DNA from: JBKECP01 sp047974765
GTDB taxonomy: Bacteria > Pseudomonadota > Gammaproteobacteria > Pseudomonadales > Halieaceae
Length of the DNA: 64,000 bases
Reading direction: 5' to 3'
Assembly (NCBI GenBank): GCA_047974765.1
Contig: JBKECP010000041.1
Span: forward strand, 1 to 64,000
Positions 1 to 8,108 of this stretch are shown here, one piece after another. Made by a program: the position numbers and the translations under genes. How positions within the stretch are numbered: the first letter of the stretch is position 1; each line of letters begins with the position of its first letter. The notes beneath the pieces were generated by a model. That model did no database searches. It was not told the origin of the DNA and saw only the letters and a program-made list of their open reading frames with translations.

Positions 1-711
1 AATGGCATCCGGGAAGCCGGTCAGGCCATCAACGCTGGCAATCAGGATGTCATCGACACCGCGATTTTTTAAATCGGTCAGAACGGAGAGCCAGAAATTG
101 GCGCCCTCGGTCTCGGACAGGTAGAGGCCGAGGATTTCCTTCTTGCCCTCCAGATTGACGGCTAAAACCGTGTAAACCGCCTTGCTCTGGTAGCGTCCGT
201 TGTCCTTAACTTTGTAGCGGATCGCATCAAGCCAGACGAACGGATACAAGCTCTCCAGGGGGCGCTGCTGCCACTCCCTGACCTCGGCAATGATCTTGTC
301 CGTAATGGCGCTTAGCGTAGCCGTGGAAACCGTGATGCCGTACAGATCCTCGACCTGGGTGGCGATATCGCGGTAGCTCATGCCCAGACCGTACATGGAC
401 AGAATTTTGGCCTCGATCTCGTCGCTGACCGAGGTCTGGTGCTTCTTCACCAGTTGAGGCTCGAACGTTCCGGCCCGATCCCGCGGCGTATCCAGTTCAA
501 AGGGGCAGGCTGTGCTCTTGACTGTCTTGCTGGTTTTGCCGTTTTTGCGGTTGGGAACGATATCCTCGGCCAGATGGGAATCCAGCTCGCCTTCCAGGGC
601 TGCCTCAGTGAGTTTCTTGATCAACGGGGTCAGGACGCCGTCCTTCCCCGTGATGGCTTTGCCTGATTGCAGAGCTTTCAGGGCTTCGTCAAAATCGAAC
701 TCGTTGCTCAT
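1..711 (-). CDS. IS256 (Mutator-type) transposase, N-terminal 237 residues
   Basis: DDE transposase that catalyses cut-and-paste or copy-paste movement of the element. The ATG at 711 follows AGAGGATTGACCC, so GAGG serves as ribosome site. The visible 237 codons are open with no frameshift. They contain the features expected of the family: an N-terminal helical region, the AALEGELDSHL segment, the YGLGMSYRDI segment typical of the DNA-binding part, then WLDAIRYKV with the first catalytic Asp, and DDILIASVDGLTGFPDAI, which leads toward the second Asp. The remaining third of the protein (second Asp region and the Glu) is off the window. Nothing suggests decay in the visible part, so the element may be intact. 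Confidence 0.9.
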   Translation of the reverse strand, partial: MSNEFDFDEALKALQSGKAITGKDGVLTPLIKKLTEAALEGELDSHLAEDIVPNRKNGKTSKTVKSTACPFELDTPRDRAGTFEPQLVKKHQTSVSDEIEAKILSMYGLGMSYRDIATQVEDLYGITVSTATLSAITDKIIAEVREWQQRPLESLYPFVWLDAIRYKVKDNGRYQSKAVYTVLAVNLEGKKEILGLYLSETEGANFWLSVLTDLKNRGVDDILIASVDGLTGFPDAI

Positions 712-766
712 GGGTCAATCCTCTCATAGTGAGATTAGTTGATTGACACAGGATTTCTAACACTCC
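1..766 (-). mobile_element. IS256-family insertion sequence, truncated by window start
   Basis: The transposase reading frame enters from the left edge and its 5' end is at 711. The leader beyond it, about 741-766, reads on the minus strand GGAGTGTTAGAAATCCTGTG and is the likely terminal inverted repeat, because the sequence beyond it becomes ordinary AT-rich intergenic DNA. The other end lies outside the window, so the repeat cannot be confirmed by pairing, and no target duplication can be read. Confidence 0.7.
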
Positions 767-839
767 CAAAACAAAAGCGAACACAGAACTCACTCTAATT
801 GTTCGCCTTTTTGGTTTATTGACTATTATTTTCTTGTTA

Positions 840-1874
840 TTACCTCGACAAGCATTTAACTGAGTTAATTCGCTTTCCGGCCACACCTGATAACATCCCA
901 GCCATAACAAGTAATCCAATTAAACCAATGCTTGGGATGGCCTGTGCTCCAGCATTACCCATTGCTGCCCAACCTGCATAAAGAGTGATATTACGGTTTT
1001 CCATTGGGATAGAAAAGTCATACGTTGTAGTGGCAGCTGCATCCGTAAACCAACCATTAAAGGTATAGCCTGAACGGATTGGGTCGGCCGGTTCCGTTAC
1101 CGTATTGCCTACAATGACTTTTTCAGAATCTACCGGGCTGCCGCCCTGTGAATCAAAGGCAGCGTCACAGAATGTACCTATACCATAATCTTCCCAAGTG
1201 GGTGGCACAGTATTGGTATCTAAGGTAAATGTAGTATTGGTACAATTATAATAAAGTGTTTTCCCCGCTGCCGTGCCAAATGAACCAAGCGATCCTGCTG
1301 CAGTAATGGCTGGTGCATCACCATCAAACCACACTTCAGTTAGGTTGGCATTTCCAGAAAATGCCTCTCCCTCGATGCGGGTAACACTATCGGGGATAGT
1401 GATGGTTTGTAATTGATTATTAGAAAATACATACCAACCAATAGTGGTAATGCTATCAGGGATGGTGATACTGGTTAAGCTATTGTCAGAAAACGCTGCC
1501 TCTCCAATGCTGGTAACGCTATTGGGGATAATGATACTGGTCAAGTTGTTGGTAAAAAATGCATACTCTCCAATGGCAGTAACGCTATCAGGTATGGTGA
1601 CATTGGTTAAGTCATTATTATCAAACGCCCAATTCTGAATATCGGTAACAGTGTAAGTGTTACTATCAATACTAATGGTAGCAGGGATGACTATATCAAC
1701 ACCCGTTGGGCCTTTGTAATTAATAGCGGTGGCACCTGCTGGAATATCCGTGTCATCCGCTTCATAGACAATGCCACTACCATCAGTGACAGTCACGCGT
1801 GCTGCCATGCTCATTACTGGCATGACCGTAAGTATTACTACTAAGAGTAAGCCATTAAACTGCTGTTTTTCCAT
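840..1874 (-). CDS. BspA-type leucine-rich-repeat surface protein with InlB-B-like repeat and C-terminal sorting tail
   Basis: Predicted secreted or surface protein of 344 residues. Order of parts: signal peptide (residues 1-25, ending MSMAA), a beta-rich lead-in, then four to five LRR_5/BspA repeats (about 60-165) built on the unit TIPDSVTxIGxxAFxxNxLT. A Listeria-Bacteroides (Flg_new/InlB B-like) repeat follows at about 255-305 with GYTFNGWFTDAA and ending ITLYAGW. The tail has a short Pro motif (AIPSIG), a hydrophobic helix and a basic end (GKRI), which resembles an IPTL-CTERM sorting signal. BspA proteins bind host or matrix proteins, but the role here is unknown. The gene sits alone beside a transposase. 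A decayed copy of its InlB-like repeat lies at 15587-15742. Tail assignment is by resemblance only. Confidence 0.8.
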   Translation of the reverse strand: MEKQQFNGLLLVVILTVMPVMSMAARVTVTDGSGIVYEADDTDIPAGATAINYKGPTGVDIVIPATISIDSNTYTVTDIQNWAFDNNDLTNVTIPDSVTAIGEYAFFTNNLTSIIIPNSVTSIGEAAFSDNSLTSITIPDSITTIGWYVFSNNQLQTITIPDSVTRIEGEAFSGNANLTEVWFDGDAPAITAAGSLGSFGTAAGKTLYYNCTNTTFTLDTNTVPPTWEDYGIGTFCDAAFDSQGGSPVDSEKVIVGNTVTEPADPIRSGYTFNGWFTDAAATTTYDFSIPMENRNITLYAGWAAMGNAGAQAIPSIGLIGLLVMAGMLSGVAGKRINSVKCLSR

Positions 1875-2517
1875 TTATCTTCCTATACTAAAAATATAGT
1901 AATGCATCAGTATCTACATACCAATACAGTTAATTTGTATTCTTAATCTGGCAGGCTTACAGCCTGCAGCGATACATGAGTACGTGAGCGTGATATATCA
2001 TTTCTTCTACAAGTTAGCGAAAGCGAACCAATTTACAGAAAAAGTAGATGAAAGAATGTCGTCAAGCTGTAATAGCGCAAACAATTACTTTGTGCTTACC
2101 CTTTGGCGTGGGAATGAGCATTGGGAAATGAGTATTGTACGTTGTTAGTTTAGAAGGTGGCCGGGGCAACACCCTTCCTTCCGGTCAACATCACTGTTTG
2201 AGCCAGTCGCTTCAAAGTAGCCTCCTTGGTTCGTATTCATTTGTCAGTATGCAGTGAGAATGTTTCACATACCTCGCATACATCTCCCAAGTATTGTCAC
2301 ATTGCCACTATCTGACTAAAACATTGATATTTTGATCTGAGCAAATATGAAATTATTGTGACAGCCATATTGCACGATGGCTTTATACAGAAAGTTGAGC
2401 GTAAGATGATTCCACTGGCCTAACAGAGCAATGTGTCATTTGTATGACAAAAGGATAAAAACAGCCGCTTGTACCACTAAATGATCAATTATCTTAACCG
2501 TTGATTTTGCGATCGTA
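1875..2517. other. Gene-free stretch, AT-rich
   Basis: No convincing reading frame on either strand. At 1951-1967 there is a 7-bp perfect hairpin, GCAGGCT-TAC-AGCCTGC, matching one stem of the dispersed repeats at 9551 and 30758. The rest shows no recognisable gene, tRNA or repeat. Confidence 0.5.
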
Positions 2518-2547
2518 TTGACAAAGAACGCCATCAAAACATATACC
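2518..2547 (+). promoter_or_regulatory. Sigma70-type promoter for the small secreted protein
   Basis: TTGACA (2518-2523) and TATACC (2542-2547) are separated by 18 bp and lie 40 bp upstream of the coding start at 2587. The -35 box is perfect and the -10 box matches 4 of 6. A strong ribosome site GGAGGTGA follows at 2577-2584. Confidence 0.55.
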
Positions 2548-2586
2548 AATTGAAATCGTCGGGATGACGAAAACCGGAGGTGACAC

Positions 2587-2922
2587 ATGAAAACCACAAT
2601 CAGAATTTTGCCCTTGCTACTTCTACCTTTAATGACGGGAACATGGGCTGACAACCAGCAGGACTGCATTCTTGAAGGCACAGTGGATAAACACAAGGCT
2701 GAGCGCACAGGCAGAGACGTCTATGTTTCTTTCCATTCGGCCAAAAAAACAAACCACAGCACCAACTGCACTATCAACAGTCGTCGCAATCGTGTTGAAT
2801 TCAAACAATCAAAGCACTCAGATATTAACGACGCACCTCACGGTGCCACAGTTAAATACCGTTACACAGAGCAAGCTGACGGCGAGGCCGAATGGACACT
2901 GCTGAATGTTTCCAGATTCTAG
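2587..2922 (+). CDS. Small secreted protein of unknown function
   Basis: 111 residues with a clear signal peptide (MKTTIRILPLLLLPLMTGTWA, cleaved near residue 21), leaving a mature protein of about 90 residues that is basic and rich in His, Lys, Asn and Ser. It has two Cys (at about 27 and 61) that could form one disulfide in the periplasm. It has its own promoter and a strong GGAGGTGA ribosome site, and it ends at the bidirectional terminator at 2983, so it is probably a monocistronic, well-expressed gene. I do not recognise the family. rimK is convergent on the other side of the terminator; no functional link is evident. Confidence 0.75.
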   Translation: MKTTIRILPLLLLPLMTGTWADNQQDCILEGTVDKHKAERTGRDVYVSFHSAKKTNHSTNCTINSRRNRVEFKQSKHSDINDAPHGATVKYRYTEQADGEAEWTLLNVSRF

Positions 2923-2982
2923 ATAACGCACGTTAATACAGCCAGCCAGGACACACTGAATTTGGCGTGCAGATACTATCAA

Positions 2983-3020
2983 ACAAATAAAAAGGGGCCA
3001 CTGAGTCCCTTTTTATTTGT
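2983..3020. terminator. Bidirectional rho-independent terminator
   Basis: A 14-bp perfect stem (ACAAATAAAAAGGG and its complement) surrounds a 10-nt loop, with A-rich and T-rich flanks inside the stem on both strands. It lies between the convergent small secreted gene and rimK and can serve both. Confidence 0.85.
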
Positions 3021-3080
3021 AGTTATCCACGGTGCTGCCTGTTCATTTGCACAATTTTGCGCAGGCCGCCTGTAAAGTTG

Positions 3081-3998
3081 TCAGCCACGCCCTGTTGGCT
3101 TGTTAGGACCAAGTTTTGAGTCTTTTTCAATGTACTCAATAATTTTACCGGCTACATTGATACCCGTAGCTGTTTCAATACCCTCCAGGCCCGGAGAAGA
3201 GTTCACCTCGATTACCAAAGGACCATGGGATGAGCGCAGAATATCCACCCCCGCCAGATCCAGCCCCATGACTTTTGCAGCACGAACCGCCAATCGTCGC
3301 TCATCAGGACGCAGTTTAATCACCTCAGCAGTGCCACCTCGGTGTAAATTGGAGCGATATTCACCTTTAACAGCACTGCGCTGCATGGCAGCAATAACTT
3401 TGTCACCCACCACAAAACAGCGAATATCCGAACCGCCGGCTTCCTTGATAAATTCCTGTACCAGAAAATCCGAACCAATACCCCGAAAGGCATTGATCAA
3501 AGCCTCGGCCGCTTTTTTGGTTTCAGCAAGCAAGACACCATTGCCATGGGTGCTGCTGGTCAGCTTGAGGATCAGGGGGGCACCACCTACTGATTCGATA
3601 AGCTGATCAGTCGCGCGCGCAGAGTGAGCATAAGCTGTTACCGGCTGGCCAATACCACGCCGTGCCAGCAGCTGGTGGGCTCGCAGCTTATCACGGGAAC
3701 GTGTAATGGCAATTGACTCGTTGATGGAATAAGTATGGTTCACCTCAAATTGCCGCAAAACTGCACAACCATAAAAGGTCACACTTGCGCCAATACGGGG
3801 AATAACAGCATCAAATGACAGGGATTCCACCACCTTTTCTGAACGCTGGTAGTGGACCGTTGGCTCATTGGCGGTGATATTCATATAACACTTGAGCACA
3901 TCAACAACACGAACCTCGTGATCTCTCGCCTCTGCTTCTTCAATCAGGCGACGGGTGGAGTAAAGCTTCCGGTTGCGTGAAAGTATTCCAATTTTCAT
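3081..3998 (-). CDS. rimK: RimK-type ATP-grasp alpha-L-glutamate ligase
   Basis: 305 residues. It adds glutamates to a protein C terminus (ribosomal protein S6 in Escherichia coli) or makes related glutamyl bonds with ATP. The start at 3998 (MKIGILSRNRKLYSTRRL) matches the family; an upstream in-frame ATG at 4043 would add 15 non-conserved residues. The N-terminal domain carries DAVIPRIGASVTFYG. The ATP-grasp part has the Lys of PLILKLTSSTHGNGV, VQEFIKEAGGSDIRCFVVG, and the Mg-binding end DILRSSHGPLVIEVNSSPG. Length equals the family's usual 300. Downstream it meets the bidirectional terminator at 2983-3020. Confidence 0.92.
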   Translation of the reverse strand: MKIGILSRNRKLYSTRRLIEEAEARDHEVRVVDVLKCYMNITANEPTVHYQRSEKVVESLSFDAVIPRIGASVTFYGCAVLRQFEVNHTYSINESIAITRSRDKLRAHQLLARRGIGQPVTAYAHSARATDQLIESVGGAPLILKLTSSTHGNGVLLAETKKAAEALINAFRGIGSDFLVQEFIKEAGGSDIRCFVVGDKVIAAMQRSAVKGEYRSNLHRGGTAEVIKLRPDERRLAVRAAKVMGLDLAGVDILRSSHGPLVIEVNSSPGLEGIETATGINVAGKIIEYIEKDSKLGPNKPTGRG

Positions 3999-4175
3999 AT
4001 AAATGCCTGTTTTTGTGTAGGTAGCCAGCATCAGGGCCAGCATTATCTATCAGGTTAACCGATGGAGGGAAGCCTCTTCCAGACAAGGAACAACCACAAT
4101 CAAATAGTAGTTAAAATTATATTTTCATTTTTAATGACTTTCCTATGGCCATGGATTGCATATTGCTGACAGATC

Positions 4176-4619
4176 TTAAAACAGCCATCCCGCACGCAAA
4201 GACACACCGGCGATGACAAACAGTATTGACAGGATAGTAACAGGAATAATGTGCCAGGCCATTGATACTATCCGGTGCTCATCAAAGCCAGGTAATACCC
4301 GAAAACGGGCGTCCAGCGCAAATAGTACAGTTATCAGTAACAGCGTCAGTTTAAACATCAACAGGTGTACCAGAGGATTTGAAAAATCCATCCATTGACT
4401 CAGATCAGGCAGAAACTGGTAGGCGAGCATTAGCCCGGTCACTACCTGCACCAGTAGTGCCAGCATACCAATTTTTTCATAAGCCTGTTCAAAATCAATC
4501 AAGCGCTGGGGTGAACGCTCACGCAAAACTCTCGGCAAAACCGCGCAGGATAATACAATATGCCCACCCGTCCAGATTGTCGCACCCAGAATGTGCAATA
4601 CTAACAGCAGGCTATACAC
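4176..4619 (-). CDS. CopD-like four-helix membrane protein
   Basis: 147 residues forming four predicted inner-membrane helices (about 1-27, 50-70, 83-103, 120-142). The first helix contains HILGATIWTGGHIVL, whose two His and Trp-Gly-Gly pattern are typical of the CopD/YqiJ-like haem or copper membrane family; another His lies in helix 4 (WHIIPV). Known CopD proteins move copper across the inner membrane, while shorter relatives may bind haem. The copper-type receptor at 5979 lies 1.4 kb away, which makes a copper role attractive, but the genes are not in one operon. No partner CopC is present. Confidence 0.65.
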   Translation of the reverse strand: MYSLLLVLHILGATIWTGGHIVLSCAVLPRVLRERSPQRLIDFEQAYEKIGMLALLVQVVTGLMLAYQFLPDLSQWMDFSNPLVHLLMFKLTLLLITVLFALDARFRVLPGFDEHRIVSMAWHIIPVTILSILFVIAGVSLRAGWLF

Positions 4620-5196
4620 TATTTAAAATCACTCCATTCTATTGAACAGTATTTCATCAACAAAGACTGACCAATACAGCACCCATCGGCATCCCAATAA
4701 ATAGCACTATATCATTTCTCGCCACAGCCACCGCTATCATCCAACACATCCAACACCAAATACGGCAAAAATCACCGCAGAATCGGCGATCAACTTTGCC
4801 AATAGTGACACAACATAGCCACTATTAAGCCGACAATCCATATCCCAGGTTATTAGACATTATGTTTTAACCTCTCCAACCTCAACATTCGTGGGCTACC
4901 CTAAAGTTGAGAAAACTACTGTGGCAGAGTCACATTGAGGAGGGCAGGCATGAGAAAGCCTAACGCAAGCAACTCCTATCCGGGAAAAGTGTGATTTTCA
5001 TCGCCAGTCAAGGGCTTACATCGACTACGCCAATGGACGACACTACCCGTATCACCCTATTAGCCCGACAATAATTATTGCCGGGCTAATAATAAACAAT
5101 ATTCACGCACTAAAACACAAACAGGACTTCATCAACGTACCCATTGAAAAATTCCCGCTCAAAAACCCTCAATCAAAGATAAAAAGCAGCATCTCG
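4620..5196. other. Gene-free stretch with a long palindrome
   Basis: No supported gene. At 5059-5090 there is an almost perfect 32-nt hairpin: 9-bp outer stem ATTAGCCCG/CGGGCTAAT, one A/C mismatch, then the self-complementary core CAATAATTATTG. It has no T-run, so it is not a standard terminator. The rest is AT-rich and shows nothing else I can name. Confidence 0.5.
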
Positions 5197-5670
5197 CTAT
5201 TTTAACAGGATGACACCATCTCCATGTATTTTTAATGGCAAAATTTCTTCAATTTTTTCATTGTTGATATTAAAAATAAATTTTTCCGGCTGATAGACAG
5301 GGCTGTCAATACCTGACAGGGTATTTCCAAAAAAATTCCTAAAATATAAAACTCTAAACCGCCTTCTGAAGGTAACAACCGTCAAATCAACAAGATTGAC
5401 CATCAATATTTGCTGGTTATTATTTTCTACCCACAAAGGCAGCGCAACCGCGTCACCTTCCCGACGCCAAATACAGGGGCCACCACTCCATTCATTTAAT
5501 TTTATTTTTTTGTCGTTATAAATTAAATAGCTTGCTCCTGTGAGTGGCGACCCCATTGCAATTTCGTTCAACGATTTATATTCAACTTTGAAGTTCTTGT
5601 CTGGTGAAAACAAGTTTTCATCATCATTTGAAAAACTCCAGGGGTTCGGATGGCTATCACCCACAATCAA
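5197..5670 (-). CDS. AT-rich orphan protein of unknown function
   Basis: 157 residues, soluble, no signal peptide and no membrane helix. It is rich in Asn, Phe, Ile and Lys and uses AT-ending codons far more than the flanking genes, which suggests recent transfer. Visible stretches are NPWSFSNDDENLFSPDKNF near the N terminus and GGPCIWRREGDAVALPLWV in the middle, which read like a compact beta-rich domain. No family is recognised. Small AT-rich orphan genes of this kind are sometimes immunity proteins, but no toxin is adjacent, so this remains speculation. The start at 5670 is the first ATG; the ribosome site is weak. Confidence 0.6.
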   Translation of the reverse strand: MIVGDSHPNPWSFSNDDENLFSPDKNFKVEYKSLNEIAMGSPLTGASYLIYNDKKIKLNEWSGGPCIWRREGDAVALPLWVENNNQQILMVNLVDLTVVTFRRRFRVLYFRNFFGNTLSGIDSPVYQPEKFIFNINNEKIEEILPLKIHGDGVILLK

Positions 5671-5834
5671 TACCCTACCTTTTCTTTAAAGATTTAAGTT
5701 AGCACCAACATCACAGAAAAAACTTATCGCACCACCATACACCGCCTCGACTATGCCACACACCTGACGATGGCAACAGATCAACACAACAGAAGATCAT
5801 ATCTTAGCGTCCCTCAACGCGACAATTGGTCGCA

Positions 5835-5863
5835 CTGACTTTATCAATCTGCCCCCTTACAAT
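5835..5863 (+). promoter_or_regulatory. Probable sigma70 promoter of the copper-receptor leader
   Basis: CTGACT (5835-5840) and TACAAT (5858-5863) are spaced exactly 17 bp. Transcription would begin near 5870, about 110 nt upstream of the coding start. A 10-bp perfect palindrome AGTGATCACT follows at 5883-5892 and could be an operator. Confidence 0.45.
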
Positions 5864-5896
5864 GCAGGGCAGTACAGAACATAGTGATCACTCTCT

Positions 5897-5939
5897 GGAA
5901 GGGGGTATCGGGAATTTTCGATATCCCCTTCCTTTTTTT
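5897..5939 (+). terminator. Intrinsic terminator in the leader of the copper receptor (possible attenuator)
   Basis: The stem is GGAAGGGGGTATCG paired with CGATATCCCCTTCC (13 of 14 Watson-Crick plus one G-T), with an 8-nt loop and seven T. It lies 40 nt upstream of the receptor's ATG on the same strand and downstream of the predicted promoter. No gene upstream on this strand needs terminating, so it either ends a short leader RNA or conditionally stops receptor transcription. Confidence 0.8.
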
Positions 5940-5978
5940 GGCAGATTGCAAGGTCAAATTTCATCTGTGAGGTATCTG

Positions 5979-8069
5979 ATGATATTTTCGGAAAAACCCA
6001 TAAAACAACTATCGGTTTTATTTACTGCACTGACAACACTAACAACAGCATCAAATAATCTGGCAGCAGAAGAGCTTGAAGAAATGATTATTACCGCTGT
6101 CAGAATGGATGGCCCTCTGCGCCTGTCTACAGATCCGCTTAAGCCTCGCCAGCCCCTGCCTGCCCATGATGGCGCCGATTATCTTAAAACGATCCCTGGC
6201 TTTTCTGTAGTGCGCAAAGGGGGCACCGATGGTGATGCCATTCTCCGCGGTATGGCCGGATCACGAATCTCCATGCTGCTTGATGGCAATGTTATTCTTG
6301 GTGGCTGTAGCAACCGCATGGACCCACCTACTGCCTATATTTCCCCCGAAACACTCGATAGCATTGAAGTAATCAAAGGCCCTCAAAGTGTGCGTTATGG
6401 CCCAGGCAGTTCTGCTGGCACAGTAATTTTTGAACGCGATAACAACCGTCCTGCCAAGGCAGGTTTAAGTGGACATGCCAGTGTGCTTGGAGCCAGTGCC
6501 GACAGATTTGACGGTATGATCAATGCCCAATACAGCACCCGCGACATTACCCTGCGCACCTCAGCCTCCAGTGCCGAAGCCAATGATTACAAAGATGGTG
6601 ATGGCACCCGTATACACTCCAACTATGAGCGTTGGAATGGCCAGGTTGATCTGTTATGGACACCGGATGATGATACCGCACTGAAAGTGGGAGCGGGTTT
6701 CAGTGACGGGGAAGCGGCCTATGCTGATCGCGGTGTGGACGGCTCACGCTTTCAGCGCGAAAGCTATAGTGCCAGTTTTGAAAAAAACAATATCGGGGGC
6801 AAATGGCTAAACAGTTTTGAGATTGCCGCCTATGACAATTATGTTGATCATGTAATGGATAATTACAGCCTGCGCACGCCCGCCGGAATGAGGTCACAGC
6901 GCATGGCAATGAATCCTGATCGCAAAACCACTGGTGCCCGCCTTTCTTTTGGACTCACACCAGCCAACTCTGTTGATTTATTAATCGGCGTCGATTTACA
7001 GCGCAATCGCCACCGCAATCGCAGCAGCATGAACCAGGATATGATGGACTACCGCGATATAAGGCGCGATACTGACGCCCGCTTTGAACAGGCCGGGGTA
7101 TTTTCGGAACTGACCTGGCAGGTCAGTAACAACGGCCGCATTTTTGGCGGCCTGCGTATAGATGATTGGGAGCTGAAGGACAGGCGTGACACAATCAGTC
7201 TGTCGATGATGTCAACCATCGACAATCCCACCGCCAACCAGACGCAATCCGATACACTCTACAGTGGTTTTGCCCGCTATGAATTTAACACCCACAGTTC
7301 CGACAGTTACAATGCCACCTGGTATGCCGGTATTGGCCACAGCGAACGCTTTCCTGACTACTGGGAAATAATTGCCAAAGAATCAACCGATTCAGTCAGC
7401 GCTCTTGATATAGAATCTGAAAAAAACACTCAAATTGATGTCGGTGTACTTTACCGTGACGACCGTCTCAGTGGGTCAGTATCATTGTTTTACAATGAAA
7501 TTGATGATTTTCTACTGATTGAATCCGGCTATGAAAAAACAGGCATGTCGATGGATGGTGCAATGAATACAACACGCACAACCAGTGTTGTGCGTAATAT
7601 TTCTGCCCGCTCCTGGGGACTGGAGCTGGATTTTGACTACCGGATTATTGAACACCTGCGTTTACAGGGTTCACTGGCTTCCGTTCGCGGTGCCAATGAC
7701 AGTGATGACAAAACCCTGCCACAGTTGCCACCACTGGAAATGCGTCTGGGTCTTAACTATGACTATAACAATTGGTCTGCTGGTATTTTGTGGCGTGTTA
7801 TAGCCAAACAAGACCGGGTAGATATTGGCCGGGGCAATATTGTTGGCCAGGATATCAGCACAAGCGAAAGTGCCGATGTGCTCTCACTCAACATCGGCTG
7901 GCGAGCAACACCTTCATTATTATTAACAGCCGGTGTCGATAACCTGCTGGATGAAAGCTATGCAGAACATATCAGCCGTGCAGGCGCAGCTGTTTCCGGT
8001 TTCGATCAGCTTGGCCGCATCAATGAGCCTGGACGTACCGCCTGGTTGAAAATGAGCTACAACTTTTGA
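5979..8069 (+). CDS. oprC: TonB-dependent copper receptor (OprC/NosA type)
   Basis: 696-residue outer-membrane receptor. The family (OprC, NosA) binds copper at the surface and imports it using TonB energy. The start at 5979 gives a signal peptide ending near NNLAA and follows GTGAGG; the longer in-frame start at 5826 would run through the terminator. The plug domain carries the family signature GGCSNRMDPPTAYISPETLD, including the Cys-Ser-Asn-Arg-Met region, then GPQSVRYGPGSSAGTV. Met-rich loops (MRSQRMAMNP, MNQDMMDY, SLSMMS, GMSMDGAM) fit Cu(I)/Cu(II) binding. The barrel closes with a C-terminal Phe (MSYNF). Regulation probably acts through the leader hairpin. The TonB2 operon at 15.9 kb may power it. 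Confidence 0.88.
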   Translation: MIFSEKPIKQLSVLFTALTTLTTASNNLAAEELEEMIITAVRMDGPLRLSTDPLKPRQPLPAHDGADYLKTIPGFSVVRKGGTDGDAILRGMAGSRISMLLDGNVILGGCSNRMDPPTAYISPETLDSIEVIKGPQSVRYGPGSSAGTVIFERDNNRPAKAGLSGHASVLGASADRFDGMINAQYSTRDITLRTSASSAEANDYKDGDGTRIHSNYERWNGQVDLLWTPDDDTALKVGAGFSDGEAAYADRGVDGSRFQRESYSASFEKNNIGGKWLNSFEIAAYDNYVDHVMDNYSLRTPAGMRSQRMAMNPDRKTTGARLSFGLTPANSVDLLIGVDLQRNRHRNRSSMNQDMMDYRDIRRDTDARFEQAGVFSELTWQVSNNGRIFGGLRIDDWELKDRRDTISLSMMSTIDNPTANQTQSDTLYSGFARYEFNTHSSDSYNATWYAGIGHSERFPDYWEIIAKESTDSVSALDIESEKNTQIDVGVLYRDDRLSGSVSLFYNEIDDFLLIESGYEKTGMSMDGAMNTTRTTSVVRNISARSWGLELDFDYRIIEHLRLQGSLASVRGANDSDDKTLPQLPPLEMRLGLNYDYNNWSAGILWRVIAKQDRVDIGRGNIVGQDISTSESADVLSLNIGWRATPSLLLTAGVDNLLDESYAEHISRAGAAVSGFDQLGRINEPGRTAWLKMSYNF

Positions 8070-8108
8070 TAGCAACCACTCTGCATGACAACAGACATTT
8101 TTTAGAAC

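Noticed and set aside
5826..5978. N-terminal extension of the copper receptor frame
   Set aside because: It would be translated through a strong terminator and gives no signal peptide; the ATG at 5979 is better.
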